Source of the DNA: Bacillus methanolicus
GTDB taxonomy: Bacteria > Bacillota > Bacilli > Bacillales > Cytobacillaceae
Length of the DNA: 64,000 nucleotides
Assembly: GCF_028888695.1 (NCBI RefSeq)
Contig: NZ_PNFF01000001.1
Span: 1,621,501-1,685,500 of the forward strand
Direction: 5' to 3'
The position numbers and the translations under genes are program-made. How positions within the stretch are numbered: position 1 is the first letter of the stretch; the number at the start of each line of letters is the position of its first letter. The notes beneath the pieces were generated by a model. It searched no databases. It was not told where the DNA came from and saw only the letters and a program-made list of their open reading frames with translations. This document shows positions 54,853 through 62,973 of the stretch, one piece after another.

Positions 54853-56142
54853 ATGCATGTGAAATTGGATATAACAACAGACATTCAAATTGAAAGTCTT
54901 GTTGATTTACCAAAACTAAAAATTCTTATGGAGAATCTGAATATGAAAATTAATAAGAGTAAACTGGCACGAGAATTGAACGTGGATAGGAGAACGATTG
55001 ATAAATATCTGAAAGGCTATGTGCCACAAAAGAAGCGGACAAGGACGTCCAAGATTGATGAATACTACGGTGTTATTTCTCTGTTGCTTTCAAAGGAATC
55101 CAAACAAGTCTTCTACTATAAGCGTGTTCTTTGGCAGTATTTAAAAGATAACCATGGTTTGGACTGCTCGCAATCGGCTTTTCGGGCCTACATCTCCCGT
55201 AAACCAGAATTCCAATCGTATTTTACCGAAGGCAAACGAACAAATTCAGTTCAACCGGTAGTTCGCTTTGAGACACCTCCTGGCGAACAGGCGCAATTCG
55301 ATTGGAAAGAGAATATCAAATATATAACAAAAGATGGTGAAATTCTATATGTCAATGTAGGTGTTTTTCTCTTGTCTTATTCACGGTTTCGAACATTTCA
55401 ATTATCCATCTCTAAGTCGCAAAGCGTGTTGATGTCATTTTTGATGGAGAGTTTTGAAGCGATTGGAGGAGTACCAAAAACAATTGTCACAGACAATATG
55501 AAAACGATCATGGATGAAGCAAGAACAGAATATTCAAAAGGTGTCGTAAACGAACGGTTTGATCAATTTACGAAAGACTGTGGATTCGAACTCAAACCTT
55601 GTATAGCCGGAAGACCAAACACAAAGGGTAAGGTGGAAACACCTATGAAATTAATAGATGAAATCCATGCGTATCAAGGCAAATTCGATTATGAGGAGCT
55701 CCATGAATTTGTACAATCTCTCTGTGAACGCATTAATCAAAGTTATCATCAAGGAACAGGGAAGATTCCTATCCTGGCTTTTGCGCAAGAAAAAAATCTC
55801 TTACTGCCCTTACCATGGAAACAAATAAGAGATTCTTATAAAATCAATCATACACTTGTAAAAGTGAATCCTTCCAATATGATTTCGTATAAATCGAATC
55901 AATATTCAGTTCCAGCTGAATACAAAGGAAAAACCGTCGGTTTACAAGTTTATGATGACCATATCCATGTTTATTATAACACGATTTTAATCGCCAAACA
56001 TAGGATTAGTCAATTGAAACTCAACTACAAAGAAGAACATTACGTAAACGCTTTGTCGAAGGGACTGCCGCATCATCCGAATATTGACGAACTAGCGAAA
56101 AAGAATCTACTCGCGATTCATGAGGTATATAAAAATGAATAG
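54853..56142 (+). CDS. istA: IS21 transposase IstA
   Basis: From ATG-54853 (GAGGTGAATTGT upstream) the protein is 429 residues. N-terminal HTH (KSKLARELNVDRRTIDKYLK), then an rve-type DDE domain: EQAQFDWKENIKY (D), VTDNMKTIM (D) and KGKVETPMKLI (E). C-terminal beta-barrel-like region follows. Full length and apparently functional. Overlaps istB by 8 nt. Confidence 0.94.
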   Translation: MHVKLDITTDIQIESLVDLPKLKILMENLNMKINKSKLARELNVDRRTIDKYLKGYVPQKKRTRTSKIDEYYGVISLLLSKESKQVFYYKRVLWQYLKDNHGLDCSQSAFRAYISRKPEFQSYFTEGKRTNSVQPVVRFETPPGEQAQFDWKENIKYITKDGEILYVNVGVFLLSYSRFRTFQLSISKSQSVLMSFLMESFEAIGGVPKTIVTDNMKTIMDEARTEYSKGVVNERFDQFTKDCGFELKPCIAGRPNTKGKVETPMKLIDEIHAYQGKFDYEELHEFVQSLCERINQSYHQGTGKIPILAFAQEKNLLLPLPWKQIRDSYKINHTLVKVNPSNMISYKSNQYSVPAEYKGKTVGLQVYDDHIHVYYNTILIAKHRISQLKLNYKEEHYVNALSKGLPHHPNIDELAKKNLLAIHEVYKNE

Positions 56143-56887
56143 CAGCTACCAACAATTAATCCAAAACTTGGAGTACTTAAAGTTAAAACAAATGGTCCAT
56201 CACCTTGGCGAAACGATTGATTTTAGCATGAATAACCAGTTATCGTTCGTTGATACGCTCGTAAAATTGACGAATTATGAAATTGATATGCGAGAGAAAA
56301 ATATGATTAACTCTATGGTTAAGGTGGGGGCTTTTCCCCACCTAAAGGAGATCAAAGATTTCGATTTTGACTTTCAGCCATCGATTAATAAGCAGCAGAT
56401 TCTCGATTTTACATCATTACGATTTATCGAAGACAAAGAGAATATCGTATTTTTAGGACCGAGTGGTGTTGGAAAAACACACTTAGCCACCGCTATTGGT
56501 ATTGCAGCAGCCAAAAAGCGAACTAGTACTTATTTTATCAAGTGCAATGAATTGATCTTACAATTGAAGAAAGCAAAAATGGAAAATAGATTAGAAAACC
56601 GATTGAAGCACTATGGCAAATACAAGTTATTAATCATTGACGAAATCGGTTATCTTCCAATCGACAAAGAAGATGCTAAGTTGTTCTTTCAGTTGATCGA
56701 TTTACGGTATGAGAAAAGGAGTACCATCCTCACAACAAACGCCAATTTTAAAGTATGGGATGAGGTATTCCAAGATTCCAAATTAGCAAATGCCATATTA
56801 GATCGTGTATTGCATCACGCAACGGTCGTCAATATAATTGGCGATTCCTATCGAATTAAAAATCATTTAGAAAAAGAAAATGAGTAA
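56135..56887 (+). CDS. istB: IS21 helper ATPase IstB
   Basis: A 250-residue AAA+ ATPase (MNSSYQQLIQNLEYLKLKQM) with Walker A FLGPSGVGKTHLATAIG near 107-123 and Walker B LLIIDEIGYLP. It assists IstA in target selection and strand transfer. GAGGTATATAAAA precedes the ATG. Confidence 0.95.
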   Translation: MNSSYQQLIQNLEYLKLKQMVHHLGETIDFSMNNQLSFVDTLVKLTNYEIDMREKNMINSMVKVGAFPHLKEIKDFDFDFQPSINKQQILDFTSLRFIEDKENIVFLGPSGVGKTHLATAIGIAAAKKRTSTYFIKCNELILQLKKAKMENRLENRLKHYGKYKLLIIDEIGYLPIDKEDAKLFFQLIDLRYEKRSTILTTNANFKVWDEVFQDSKLANAILDRVLHHATVVNIIGDSYRIKNHLEKENE

Positions 56888-57340
56888 AAATGTACATCCT
56901 TAAACAGTCAAAAGTGTACATGTTTAAGTTGACATTTACACTAATACTATGACTTCAGCTGACTTCTCTTGGTTCAACTACTTATCGCTAAGTAGGTTCC
57001 TTCTAGGGGTACCAGGAGACCTCCCGGGGTAAGTCCACTCACTTTCTCCTCATATATCTGCCACATTTATTCCCATTCCATCCGGGGATATTTTGGACTT
57101 TGTTTTGTTATGCAAACTCGTCCTGAAATGAGAACCTCAAATGTGATTCGTGTACCTCAGACCAAGGATTTGCCTAGGGCTTCCTTCAGATTCCGCGTCA
57201 CCGCGGACACCCTTGCCTTCAGCTAATGGTTCGCATATCCCAACGCCCATAGCGGACTTTCACCGCCTAGTTAGTGGACATGCCCGGCGCACATAAAAGT
57301 ATTGTTTCCTTATAAGAAACAATTAAAGGTGGTGGAAGAT

Positions 57341-57679
57341 ATGAAGGAAGTCGGAATGCAAATTAGAAAAATCAGAGAAGAAAAGGACATGACTTTAGAA
57401 GAATTAGGAAAAAAGATTGACCTGACGAAAGGATATCTTTCCAAGCTAGAAAGAGGAGAAAAGCCGATAAATCTGAAAAATCTTAAACGAATCGCTGATG
57501 CCTTAGACGTAGATGTTACAGATCTGTTCCCTAATAAAGAAAAAGTGAAAAACCCTTTTACACATGAAGAAGATTGGGTATTTGTGGTTGAAGAATTAAA
57601 AAAGAGAGGGTTTTCAGCAGGTGACATTTACCTCAAAATTGCACAAGAAGCAATCGAACGTGACAAAAAGCGTGATTAA
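57341..57679 (+). CDS. XRE-family repressor of the element
   Basis: From ATG-57341 (AAAGGTGGTGG upstream) the protein is 112 residues: an HTH_3 domain (MQIRKIREEKDMTLEELGKK, YLSKLERGEKPINLKNLKRI) and a short acidic/helical C-terminus (EEDWVFVVEELKKRGFSAGD). It is probably the maintenance repressor. It is divergent from the intron/tail genes and precedes an inverted repeat and the integrase. Confidence 0.88.
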   Translation: MKEVGMQIRKIREEKDMTLEELGKKIDLTKGYLSKLERGEKPINLKNLKRIADALDVDVTDLFPNKEKVKNPFTHEEDWVFVVEELKKRGFSAGDIYLKIAQEAIERDKKRD

Positions 57680-57709
57680 AAAGACCTAAAAAAACACAAA
57701 GTGTTCACA

Positions 57710-57738
57710 TTCGACAAATTTAGCCCCTTTTTGTCGAA
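57710..57738. promoter_or_regulatory. Inverted repeat, candidate repressor operator or terminator
   Basis: TTCGACAAA and TTTGTCGAA separated by 11 nt, downstream of the XRE gene and upstream of the promoter for the small ORF and integrase. It could be the repressor operator or a terminator hairpin. Confidence 0.45.
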
Positions 57739-57799
57739 ATTGTGCAATATTGGGAAACATTCTCCCCTTCGGAAATATGTAGTATAATATACTTGAAAG

Positions 57800-57811
57800 G
57801 AACGTATGTTC
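57800..57811. promoter_or_regulatory. LexA-like SOS box
   Basis: GAACGTATGTTC (in GGAACGTATGTTCG) matches the Bacillus LexA consensus CGAAC-N4-GTTCG apart from the first base. It lies 12 nt after a TATAAT (57783-57788), so LexA binding would block this promoter. Suggests SOS-induced integrase/excision functions. Confidence 0.65.
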
Positions 57812-57845
57812 GTATTTTGTTTACATGTTCGAGGGGGCTACTATC

Positions 57846-57986
57846 ATGAGAAAGATTTTGAAAGTGGACGAGTTACCTAAAGGCTTCATTTACTTTTCAA
57901 AGACACATATCGTTGAAGGTACTGGAAAAAAATTTGACGGGAAGGTGATGAAGCATGAAGGGTTACATTCGAAAAAGGGGGAATAG
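57846..57986 (+). CDS. Small basic protein before the integrase (46 residues), possible excisionase
   Basis: MRKILKVDELPKGFIYFSKT then HIVEGTGKKFDGKVMKHEG; Lys-rich. It lies behind the LexA-like promoter and overlaps the integrase start by 32 nt in another frame. Position and size fit an excisionase or integrase-leader protein, but no HTH is evident; assignment is a guess. Confidence 0.5.
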   Translation: MRKILKVDELPKGFIYFSKTHIVEGTGKKFDGKVMKHEGLHSKKGE

Positions 57987-59097
57987 TTGGTCGTTCACAG
58001 TTGACATTGGAAAAGATCCGCGGACAGGTAAGAGAAAACAGAAAACACGATCGGGTTTCAAAACCAAAAAAGAGGCCCAAGCTGCACTCGCTGAATTGAT
58101 TACTAATGTAGATAAAGGAACGTACAAGGAACCACACAAGCGATTATTTAAAGATTTCTCTTTAGAGTATGTCCAAAACACTTATAAGAATAAAGTAAAA
58201 GCTTCGACTTATGAGAGAACATATTCGTTATTAGTTAATCAGATTATCCCTTGGTTTCAGAATGTGGAACTTGAAAAGATTGATCAGGACCTTATTCATC
58301 AATTCTACACAGAAAAGATAAATGAAGGGTTATCGTCAGCTTACGTTAGAAGAATGCACGAAGTTATCAAAATGCTATTGCGTAGAGCGAAAACAAGAAA
58401 ATTGATAACAGAAGATATCGCCTCTCTCATTGAAGCGCCAAGATTGGAGAAAAAAGAGATGCAAACGTGGTCTATTGAGGAAGTAAATGAATTCCTCAAA
58501 TACACGAAACATTCACGTTATCACCCTGTTTTCTTTTTGGCTGCGTATACCGGCATGAGGAAAGGCGAAATTCTTGCTTTGCATTGGGATGATATCGACT
58601 TTGAAAAGAAAACTATTACCATCAAAAAAACTCTTTACAGAATTAAAGATCAGTATTTATTAACCGAACCTAAAACACTAAATGCAATACGAACTATTTA
58701 CATTGATGATGATATCGTAAGAGTATTAAAAAAGCAAAGAGTGAAACAAAATTTAGAAAAATTAAAATATGGCGGTGTATATCAGGATCAAAATTTAGTA
58801 TTCGCCCAAGAAGACGGAAGTTTTGTACAACCATCAGCCGTGAATGCTCTTTTCCTCCGATTTATTCGACAAATGGGCATAAAAAGAATCAGGTTCCATG
58901 ATTTACGTCATACACATGCAACGATCCTCCTTCAAATGGGAGTGAATCCAAAAATCGTTGCGGAACGGTTGGGCCACTCCAGTGTTCAAATTACATTAGA
59001 TACTTATTCGCATGTTTTGCCGTCTATGAAAAAAGATTTAGCCGAACAATTCTCAAAAGCCATGAAACGTGGTCAAAATGTGGTCAATCGTGAATAA
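57955..59097 (+). CDS. int: Tyrosine integrase (phage/ICE type)
   Basis: A 380-residue recombinase: AP2-like arm-binding N-terminus (MKGYIRKRGNSWSFTVDIGK, RKQKTRSGFKTKKEAQAAL), SAM-like core-binding domain (about 60-160) and catalytic domain with AAYTGMRKGEILALHWDDID (Arg), FHDLRHTHATILLQMG (His-x2-Arg region), VAERLGHSSVQ (His) and the nucleophile in TLDTYSHV. GGGAAGGTGATG precedes the ATG. The stop lies 18 nt before attR, standard for such elements. Confidence 0.95.
   Translation: MKGYIRKRGNSWSFTVDIGKDPRTGKRKQKTRSGFKTKKEAQAALAELITNVDKGTYKEPHKRLFKDFSLEYVQNTYKNKVKASTYERTYSLLVNQIIPWFQNVELEKIDQDLIHQFYTEKINEGLSSAYVRRMHEVIKMLLRRAKTRKLITEDIASLIEAPRLEKKEMQTWSIEEVNEFLKYTKHSRYHPVFFLAAYTGMRKGEILALHWDDIDFEKKTITIKKTLYRIKDQYLLTEPKTLNAIRTIYIDDDIVRVLKKQRVKQNLEKLKYGGVYQDQNLVFAQEDGSFVQPSAVNALFLRFIRQMGIKRIRFHDLRHTHATILLQMGVNPKIVAERLGHSSVQITLDTYSHVLPSMKKDLAEQFSKAMKRGQNVVNRE
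59069..59086. repeat. GTGGTCA repeats near the right end
   Basis: GTGGTCAAAATGTGGTCA within the last codons of the integrase gene. Pairs with the same heptamers at the left end; candidate arm-type integrase sites. Confidence 0.5.
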
Positions 59098-59112
59098 AAG
59101 GCATAGAAAATA

Positions 59113-59658
59113 CTATGCCTTAAGCATTCCTCCAAGCCCTTTTATCATCGAAGAGACTTGGGATACTGCATTCATCATTTGACCTGTTGTGTTGATCATT
59201 TTGTTAAAGTCAATGGTTCCATCCTGGTTTTTAAAGGAATTTATAATCGATTGAACTCCGGAAGGCTGCTTTGCCATATACTGCAATTTTGGATAAGGAT
59301 TTGTAACAGGATAAGGATTTATTTGCTGGGAATAAGGCTGTGAGTAACCTTCGTCTGCCGGCTGCAATGGGTTTTGAAAAAGGATGTTCGAGTAGCTTTG
59401 CTGTCCATTGTATGGATTTGCGTTATTCTTATGATTCCCGTATGAAGGATGCATCGGATTCATTGCTGGTGCAAATTGTTGCTGGTGGGCGTAAGTATTC
59501 CAGAACATCGGGTGATTAAAATCCGCGAATGGAACCATCTGCCGGTTCGAAAAGTCGATACCCGGTACAGGAGAATAATAGGGAAATCCAATTTGTCCTT
59601 GCCAAAACGGAAAGTTTATATCATAGGCTGGTCTCTTATTTCGGCCAAACATGGGCAA
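59113..59658 (-). CDS. yppG: YppG-like protein, integration target gene
   Basis: A 181-residue Asn/Pro/Gln/Tyr-rich protein (HQQQFAPAMNPMHPSYGNHK, YSQPYSQQINPYPVTNPYPK) ending in a conserved helix (GTIDFNKMINTTGQMMNAVS, IKGLGGMLKA). Such composition suggests a spore-coat-like protein. The last 14 codons come from the element's attP; the displaced host copy at attL encodes MFKA instead of MLKA. The gene therefore stays intact. Neighbours yppF and yppE confirm the position. Confidence 0.85.
   Translation of the reverse strand: MPMFGRNKRPAYDINFPFWQGQIGFPYYSPVPGIDFSNRQMVPFADFNHPMFWNTYAHQQQFAPAMNPMHPSYGNHKNNANPYNGQQSYSNILFQNPLQPADEGYSQPYSQQINPYPVTNPYPKLQYMAKQPSGVQSIINSFKNQDGTIDFNKMINTTGQMMNAVSQVSSMIKGLGGMLKA
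59115..59156. repeat. attR core
   Basis: Right copy of the 42-bp repeat, ATGCCTTAAGCATTCCTCC to ATCATCGAAGAGA, inside the yppG 3' end. Confidence 0.88.
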
Positions 59659-59737
59659 ACGTCCTCCTTAAATATTTCACTGCTACATATTATGCAATTA
59701 CAAAAGATAGGTGAAAGCGGAGGAATTTCTTCTCTAT

Positions 59738-59911
59738 TTGTGGAAAAGGGGCGGAGCTACGCTAACAAAGATAGAAATGACAACTTATGGTTTAGCAACA
59801 TACTTGTTTAGCTTTGTAAATATTATGTGGCTTGGCTTCGATCACACCGCCTTATTATGTTGGTTTTATTTTATAATGGAAGTTATTTCCATGTTAGGGT
59901 CGGGAGTTTAA
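59738..59911 (+). repeat. Dispersed repeat family C, copy 3 (longest)
   Basis: TTGTGGAAAAGGGGCGGAGC through TTTAGCTTTGTAAATATTAT to GGGTCGGGAGTTTAA. Its head matches copy 1 and its head and tail match copy 2. A 66-codon frame crosses it, but differences between copies do not favour synonymous changes, so I treat it as non-coding. Confidence 0.6.
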
Positions 59912-60041
59912 AACACATACACGTTTTTTGTCAAACGGCGAGGGATATTGTCGTAAAGTTTGATTTTTCAAAAAATAAGGATTATTCATTATCCATGATA
60001 AAATAATTGCAAAGGGGATTAAGATGAAGGAGGAATTGAAT

Positions 60042-60251
60042 ATGAATATTCACGAGCTAAAAATGAAATTTGGACAAAAACGCGATTACATTACAGAAAA
60101 TGTAAATCAATTATTGGATTTTGCGAAAAAAGCGTACATCCATAATGAAATATCTATTAATGACTATCGCAATCTTGTCCGTGAGCTTGAAGCTTTAGGC
60201 GCAACTATTCCTGATACTTTAAACGACGACTCCCTCATCGAGAACGCCTAA
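60042..60251 (+). CDS. yppF: YppF family protein
   Basis: From ATG-60042 (GGAGG 8 nt upstream) the protein is 69 residues: MNIHELKMKFGQKRDYITEN, helical, with SINDYRNLVRELEALGATIP near the end. This matches the YppF family by pattern and position. Function unknown. Two tandem ATGTAAGCGCAT copies follow the stop codon. Confidence 0.8.
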   Translation: MNIHELKMKFGQKRDYITENVNQLLDFAKKAYIHNEISINDYRNLVRELEALGATIPDTLNDDSLIENA

Positions 60252-60294
60252 ATGTAAGCGCATTAATGTAAGCGCATCAATAAAACGAAGCAAT

Positions 60295-60336
60295 GGGGCT
60301 GGCTCAAAAGCAAAGGGTCAGGCCCTTTTTATTTTT
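60295..60336. repeat. REP-like single unit (family A), terminator-like
   Basis: GGGGCTGGCTCAAAAGCAAA then GGGTCAGGCCCTTTTTATTTTT. Near-consensus unit with a T-run, between convergent yppF and yppE; its end overlaps the yppE stop. Confidence 0.85.
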
Positions 60337-60697
60337 TGCTTTCGAGTTGCATTAATATACCTGTCAAAAGAAAACGGACAGACTGAAAATGATCGAGGAA
60401 CCGCTTTCGGCTCGTTGTTGAATAGAACGCTTGAATCGAAATCATTTCGATATTTTCCGAGCAAACTTCAATTTGTTTTATATGAAAATTTCTGGGTGTT
60501 TCTTTCGTAATCCAATCGATCGCAGCGTTCTTCCATTGGCCATTTAATTTTGCAGTTTCATCCGCAAAAGGCTTTACTTCTCTATAGAAATCAGCGTCTG
60601 TTTTCGACTCTTTTATCTCTTCAAATCGAGCGTTTGCTTTTTCTGCCGCCTCTAAAAGGGCTTTTGCATAGTCATAAAGCTCTTTATACTCACTCAT
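60329..60697 (-). CDS. yppE: YppE family protein (DUF1798)
   Basis: From ATG-60697 (GGGAGAAG upstream) the protein is 122 residues and all-helical: MSEYKELYDYAKALLEAAEK, FADETAKLNGQWKNAAIDWI, QFYSTT-like SIQAFYSTTSRKRFLDHFQS. This fits the four-helix YppE family. Function unknown. Confidence 0.85.
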   Translation of the reverse strand: MSEYKELYDYAKALLEAAEKANARFEEIKESKTDADFYREVKPFADETAKLNGQWKNAAIDWITKETPRNFHIKQIEVCSENIEMISIQAFYSTTSRKRFLDHFQSVRFLLTGILMQLESKK

Positions 60698-60732
60698 TTT
60701 TTCTTCTCCCAATTAAAAATAATAATAAAAAA

Positions 60733-60760
60733 GTAGCCTTTATTAAAGCTACCGACCACG
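60733..60760 (-). terminator. Terminator of yppD-like gene
   Basis: GGTAGCTTTAATAAAGGCTA then CTTTTTTATT on the minus strand. Confidence 0.75.
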
Positions 60761-60785
60761 TCATCTCTTTTTATTTTATTTAATT

Positions 60786-61046
60786 TTAATATCCCAGTTC
60801 AAGTATTCCGCCTGAAGCTTTCACGGCCGGACTTTTTTGCTCCATAATTTCAAACATATCGACCTCTGTTTCCATAGCAAAAAGTTTTTCCTCGCAAACG
60901 GATAGTCTTTTTAGATGTTCCTCCTGAATATCTCGTTTATATTCTTTTATCGAGGTATGAAGAACAGTATCTAATTCCTCAAGTTGGTCATATATTTCGC
61001 TTAATTTCAATAACAGCTCTCTTTTTTGATCATTCGGCTCCTTCAT
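60786..61046 (-). CDS. yppD: YppD-like hypothetical protein
   Basis: From ATG-61046 (GGAGGT 8 nt upstream) the protein is 86 residues with a long coiled-coil-like body (KLSEIYDQLEELDTVLHTSI, YKRDIQEEHLKRLSVCEEKL). The symbol rests on position between yppC and yppE as well as on size. Function unknown. Confidence 0.65.
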   Translation of the reverse strand: MKEPNDQKRELLLKLSEIYDQLEELDTVLHTSIKEYKRDIQEEHLKRLSVCEEKLFAMETEVDMFEIMEQKSPAVKASGGILELGY

Positions 61047-61205
61047 GATCATTACCTCCTTCGGTTTCTTAACTACCTAATTCGCTCTTGTATTTGTTCT
61101 TCCTCCACCATTGACAAAACTAGAATTAATTCGGCAAAGAAAGTGCAAATTTTTTTATCTTTGACCTTTTTTTCGACACAAATTAAAATAAAAAACACGC
61201 TTCTT

Positions 61206-62204
61206 TCACTTACTATTGAAAAAATAATTTTTTAAAGCAATGAGACAGTGAAGCTGTTTTTGTTTTTTCAAATACCAATCGGTGATTAGAATTGGATGGC
61301 GATGGTGAATATGGGGATGAAGCCATTTCTTTTTGAACTGACCTTTTTGAAACCAATCACTGAACCCATCCAACTGGTTGCCGATGACCGGAAATGCTTC
61401 CCGCAATATTGGCGTATCTCTTTCCTTTTCTTGAATAAAGTACTGCTCGTAATCATATCTTGAACCTGTATGCGGAGTATCTTTAGCGAACTGAAAAAAT
61501 AACGGAAATAATTCAGGAGAAAACAAAATATCCGATAGCCTCTTTCCAAGGTCAATTCTTTTGCTGACATTGCGAAAACCATTCACACTCGCGCCATAAA
61601 GCTGGCCGCTGCAAGTCGGAAACAGGACGGAATTAAAGTGAAGCCAATCTTGAAAAAAAAACAGAAAAGAATGAAACACCAACCGTTTATAAACGGGATG
61701 CTCGATCACGGGTTTTTGGATCACATTCTGTTCATTAATAATAAGAGCAATCATTAATCTATTTTTATTTCTTTCTTTCCAAAATGTTGTCCATTCATTT
61801 TCCATGAACGCAGAGATTTGAAAATAACCCCGCAAATGAAACATTGGACGATTTATTTTCGTCGAATAATGGTAGAGCAAAAGCTGGGGAAAAGCATCCT
61901 TAAAGATTAGCCAATTTGCACGTTCATATGTTAAAAAGAGCTCATTCCTAACTTGTTTGCTCAAAATATTCGGAAGCCATTTCCCTTCCAAGTCACACAT
62001 ATTCCAGCCGGCATTTCTGGAAACCATGCTCGCTAAAAATGCCCATTTAATTTCGGGATGATTCAAGAAAAATTTAAAGTATGCATTTGTTCTGGATATG
62101 TTATCTATATTATTTTTATTCGTTTCAATCGTAATCAGCCTTATAAGATCCTGATCGCTTATTGTACGTCCGGAATTCATTTGATATAAGCTATTTTCTG
62201 TCAT
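61206..62204 (-). CDS. yppC: YppC family protein (DUF2515)
   Basis: From ATG-62204 (GGAGAG upstream) the protein is 332 residues: MTENSLYQMNSGRTISDQDL, IKWAFLASMVSRNAGWNMCD and QLLLYHYSTKINRPMFHLRG. It matches the DUF2515/YppC family in length and position. No signal peptide or clear catalytic motif. Function unknown. It is divergent from recU. Confidence 0.82.
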   Translation of the reverse strand: MTENSLYQMNSGRTISDQDLIRLITIETNKNNIDNISRTNAYFKFFLNHPEIKWAFLASMVSRNAGWNMCDLEGKWLPNILSKQVRNELFLTYERANWLIFKDAFPQLLLYHYSTKINRPMFHLRGYFQISAFMENEWTTFWKERNKNRLMIALIINEQNVIQKPVIEHPVYKRLVFHSFLFFFQDWLHFNSVLFPTCSGQLYGASVNGFRNVSKRIDLGKRLSDILFSPELFPLFFQFAKDTPHTGSRYDYEQYFIQEKERDTPILREAFPVIGNQLDGFSDWFQKGQFKKKWLHPHIHHRHPILITDWYLKKQKQLHCLIALKNYFFNSK

Positions 62205-62323
62205 CAGCCTCTCCTTATGGCAAAAACATATGCTATGTTTAGTCTGTGGAGGATTTATGTTTTTATTCAACCATAGGGTGTGAAGATTTGTTATGATAGG
62301 TAGTAGTTTGTGAGGTGGCTTAC

Positions 62324-62929
62324 ATGAATTTTCACTATCCGAATGGAAAACGTTATATTCCGAAACAGACCGAAAACATAAAAAAAGGAAAAAATGTAAC
62401 CTACAGCAACCGGGGAATGACTCTCGAAGAGGACTTAAATGAAACGAATAAATATTATTTAAATCATAACATTGCCGTTATCCACAAGAAGCCTACTCCT
62501 GTGCAAATTGTTCATGTTGATTACCCGCAAAGAAGTGCGGCAGTGATTAAGGAGGCATATTTTAGGCAGCCGTCTACGACCGATTACAATGGTGTTTATA
62601 AAGGGAAATATATTGATTTTGAAGCAAAAGAAACCCGTTATAAGACTTCCTTTCCTTTAAAAAATTTTCATGAACATCAAATTCACCATATGAAAAATGT
62701 TTTAAACCATGGCGGTATTTGTTTTGTTATTCTCAGGTTTTCATCCACTGATGAAGTATTTTTTCTTAAAGCAGAACATCTTCTTGAGTTTTGGGAAAGG
62801 ATGACAAATGGAGGAAGAAAGTCGATCACGAAGGATGAGATAGAAAAGTTCGGGCACTATGTACCTATTGGATTTCGCCCCCGAATTGACTATATTAAAA
62901 TAATAGATTATGTTTATAATCTTACTTGA
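62324..62929 (+). CDS. recU: Holliday junction resolvase RecU
   Basis: A 201-residue PD-(D/E)XK-type nuclease. The start at 62324 ([16 protein letters not shown]) has GAGGTGG upstream. Conserved [19 protein letters not shown] and the catalytic [20 protein letters not shown] (Asp, Glu-x-Lys) are present. RecU cuts Holliday junctions and modulates RecA. Upstream of ponA, as in other Bacilli. Confidence 0.96.
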   Translation: MNFHYPNGKRYIPKQTENIKKGKNVTYSNRGMTLEEDLNETNKYYLNHNIAVIHKKPTPVQIVHVDYPQRSAAVIKEAYFRQPSTTDYNGVYKGKYIDFEAKETRYKTSFPLKNFHEHQIHHMKNVLNHGGICFVILRFSSTDEVFFLKAEHLLEFWERMTNGGRKSITKDEIEKFGHYVPIGFRPRIDYIKIIDYVYNLT

Positions 62930-62973
62930 ATTTTTCAACAATCCTGAATGAACTTAGAAAGGAAGGATTTAAT

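Larger units (their letters stand above)
54762..56940 (+). mobile_element. IS21-family insertion sequence
   Basis: istA and istB lie between ends TATAAATGCTAGTTTAATAA (left) and TGTAAATGTCAACTTAAACA (right, reverse strand), each with internal ATGTACA-N-TTTTGA repeats. A 6-bp target duplication CTAATA flanks it (54756-54761 and 56941-56946). It splits the group II intron between the RT gene and domain I. Confidence 0.93.
53237..57292 (-). mobile_element. Group II intron (IIC-like), interrupted by an IS21 element
   Basis: On the minus strand the intron begins GTGCGCCGGGCATG at 57292, continues with domain I-type CTAGGCGGTGAAAGTCC and GCTGAAGGCAAGGGTGTCC, encodes a maturase RT, and ends with domain V (ACCGCCGTATACGGAACCGT, ATGTACGGTGG) and a domain VI hairpin finishing CCTACTCGAT near 53237. 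The 5' exon ends in a hairpin TTGTTTC/GAAACAA plus TACTTTTAT, the terminator-like site favoured by IIC introns. Without the IS21 insert it is about 1.87 kb. Confidence 0.88.
47273..59156. mobile_element. Integrated genetic element in the 3' end of yppG
   Basis: About 11.9 kb bounded by a 42-bp direct repeat (one mismatch). It carries a tyrosine integrase next to the right repeat, an XRE repressor, FtsK-like and replication-relaxation genes on the left, and a phage lysis cassette with tail genes in the middle. No capsid, terminase or portal genes are present, so it is a reduced prophage or an integrative/mobilizable element. It has itself been invaded by a group II intron and an IS21 element. 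Confidence 0.88.

Noticed and set aside
59711-59911. 66-codon frame as a small membrane protein gene
   Set aside because: It lies in dispersed repeat C; the copy at 15825 differs mainly at codon-changing positions and has a deletion, and no ribosome site precedes it.
60252-60280. Tandem ATGTAAGCGCAT as catabolite-response (cre) sites
   Set aside because: Resembles cre but lacks the closing C/A and lies after yppF, not in a promoter.
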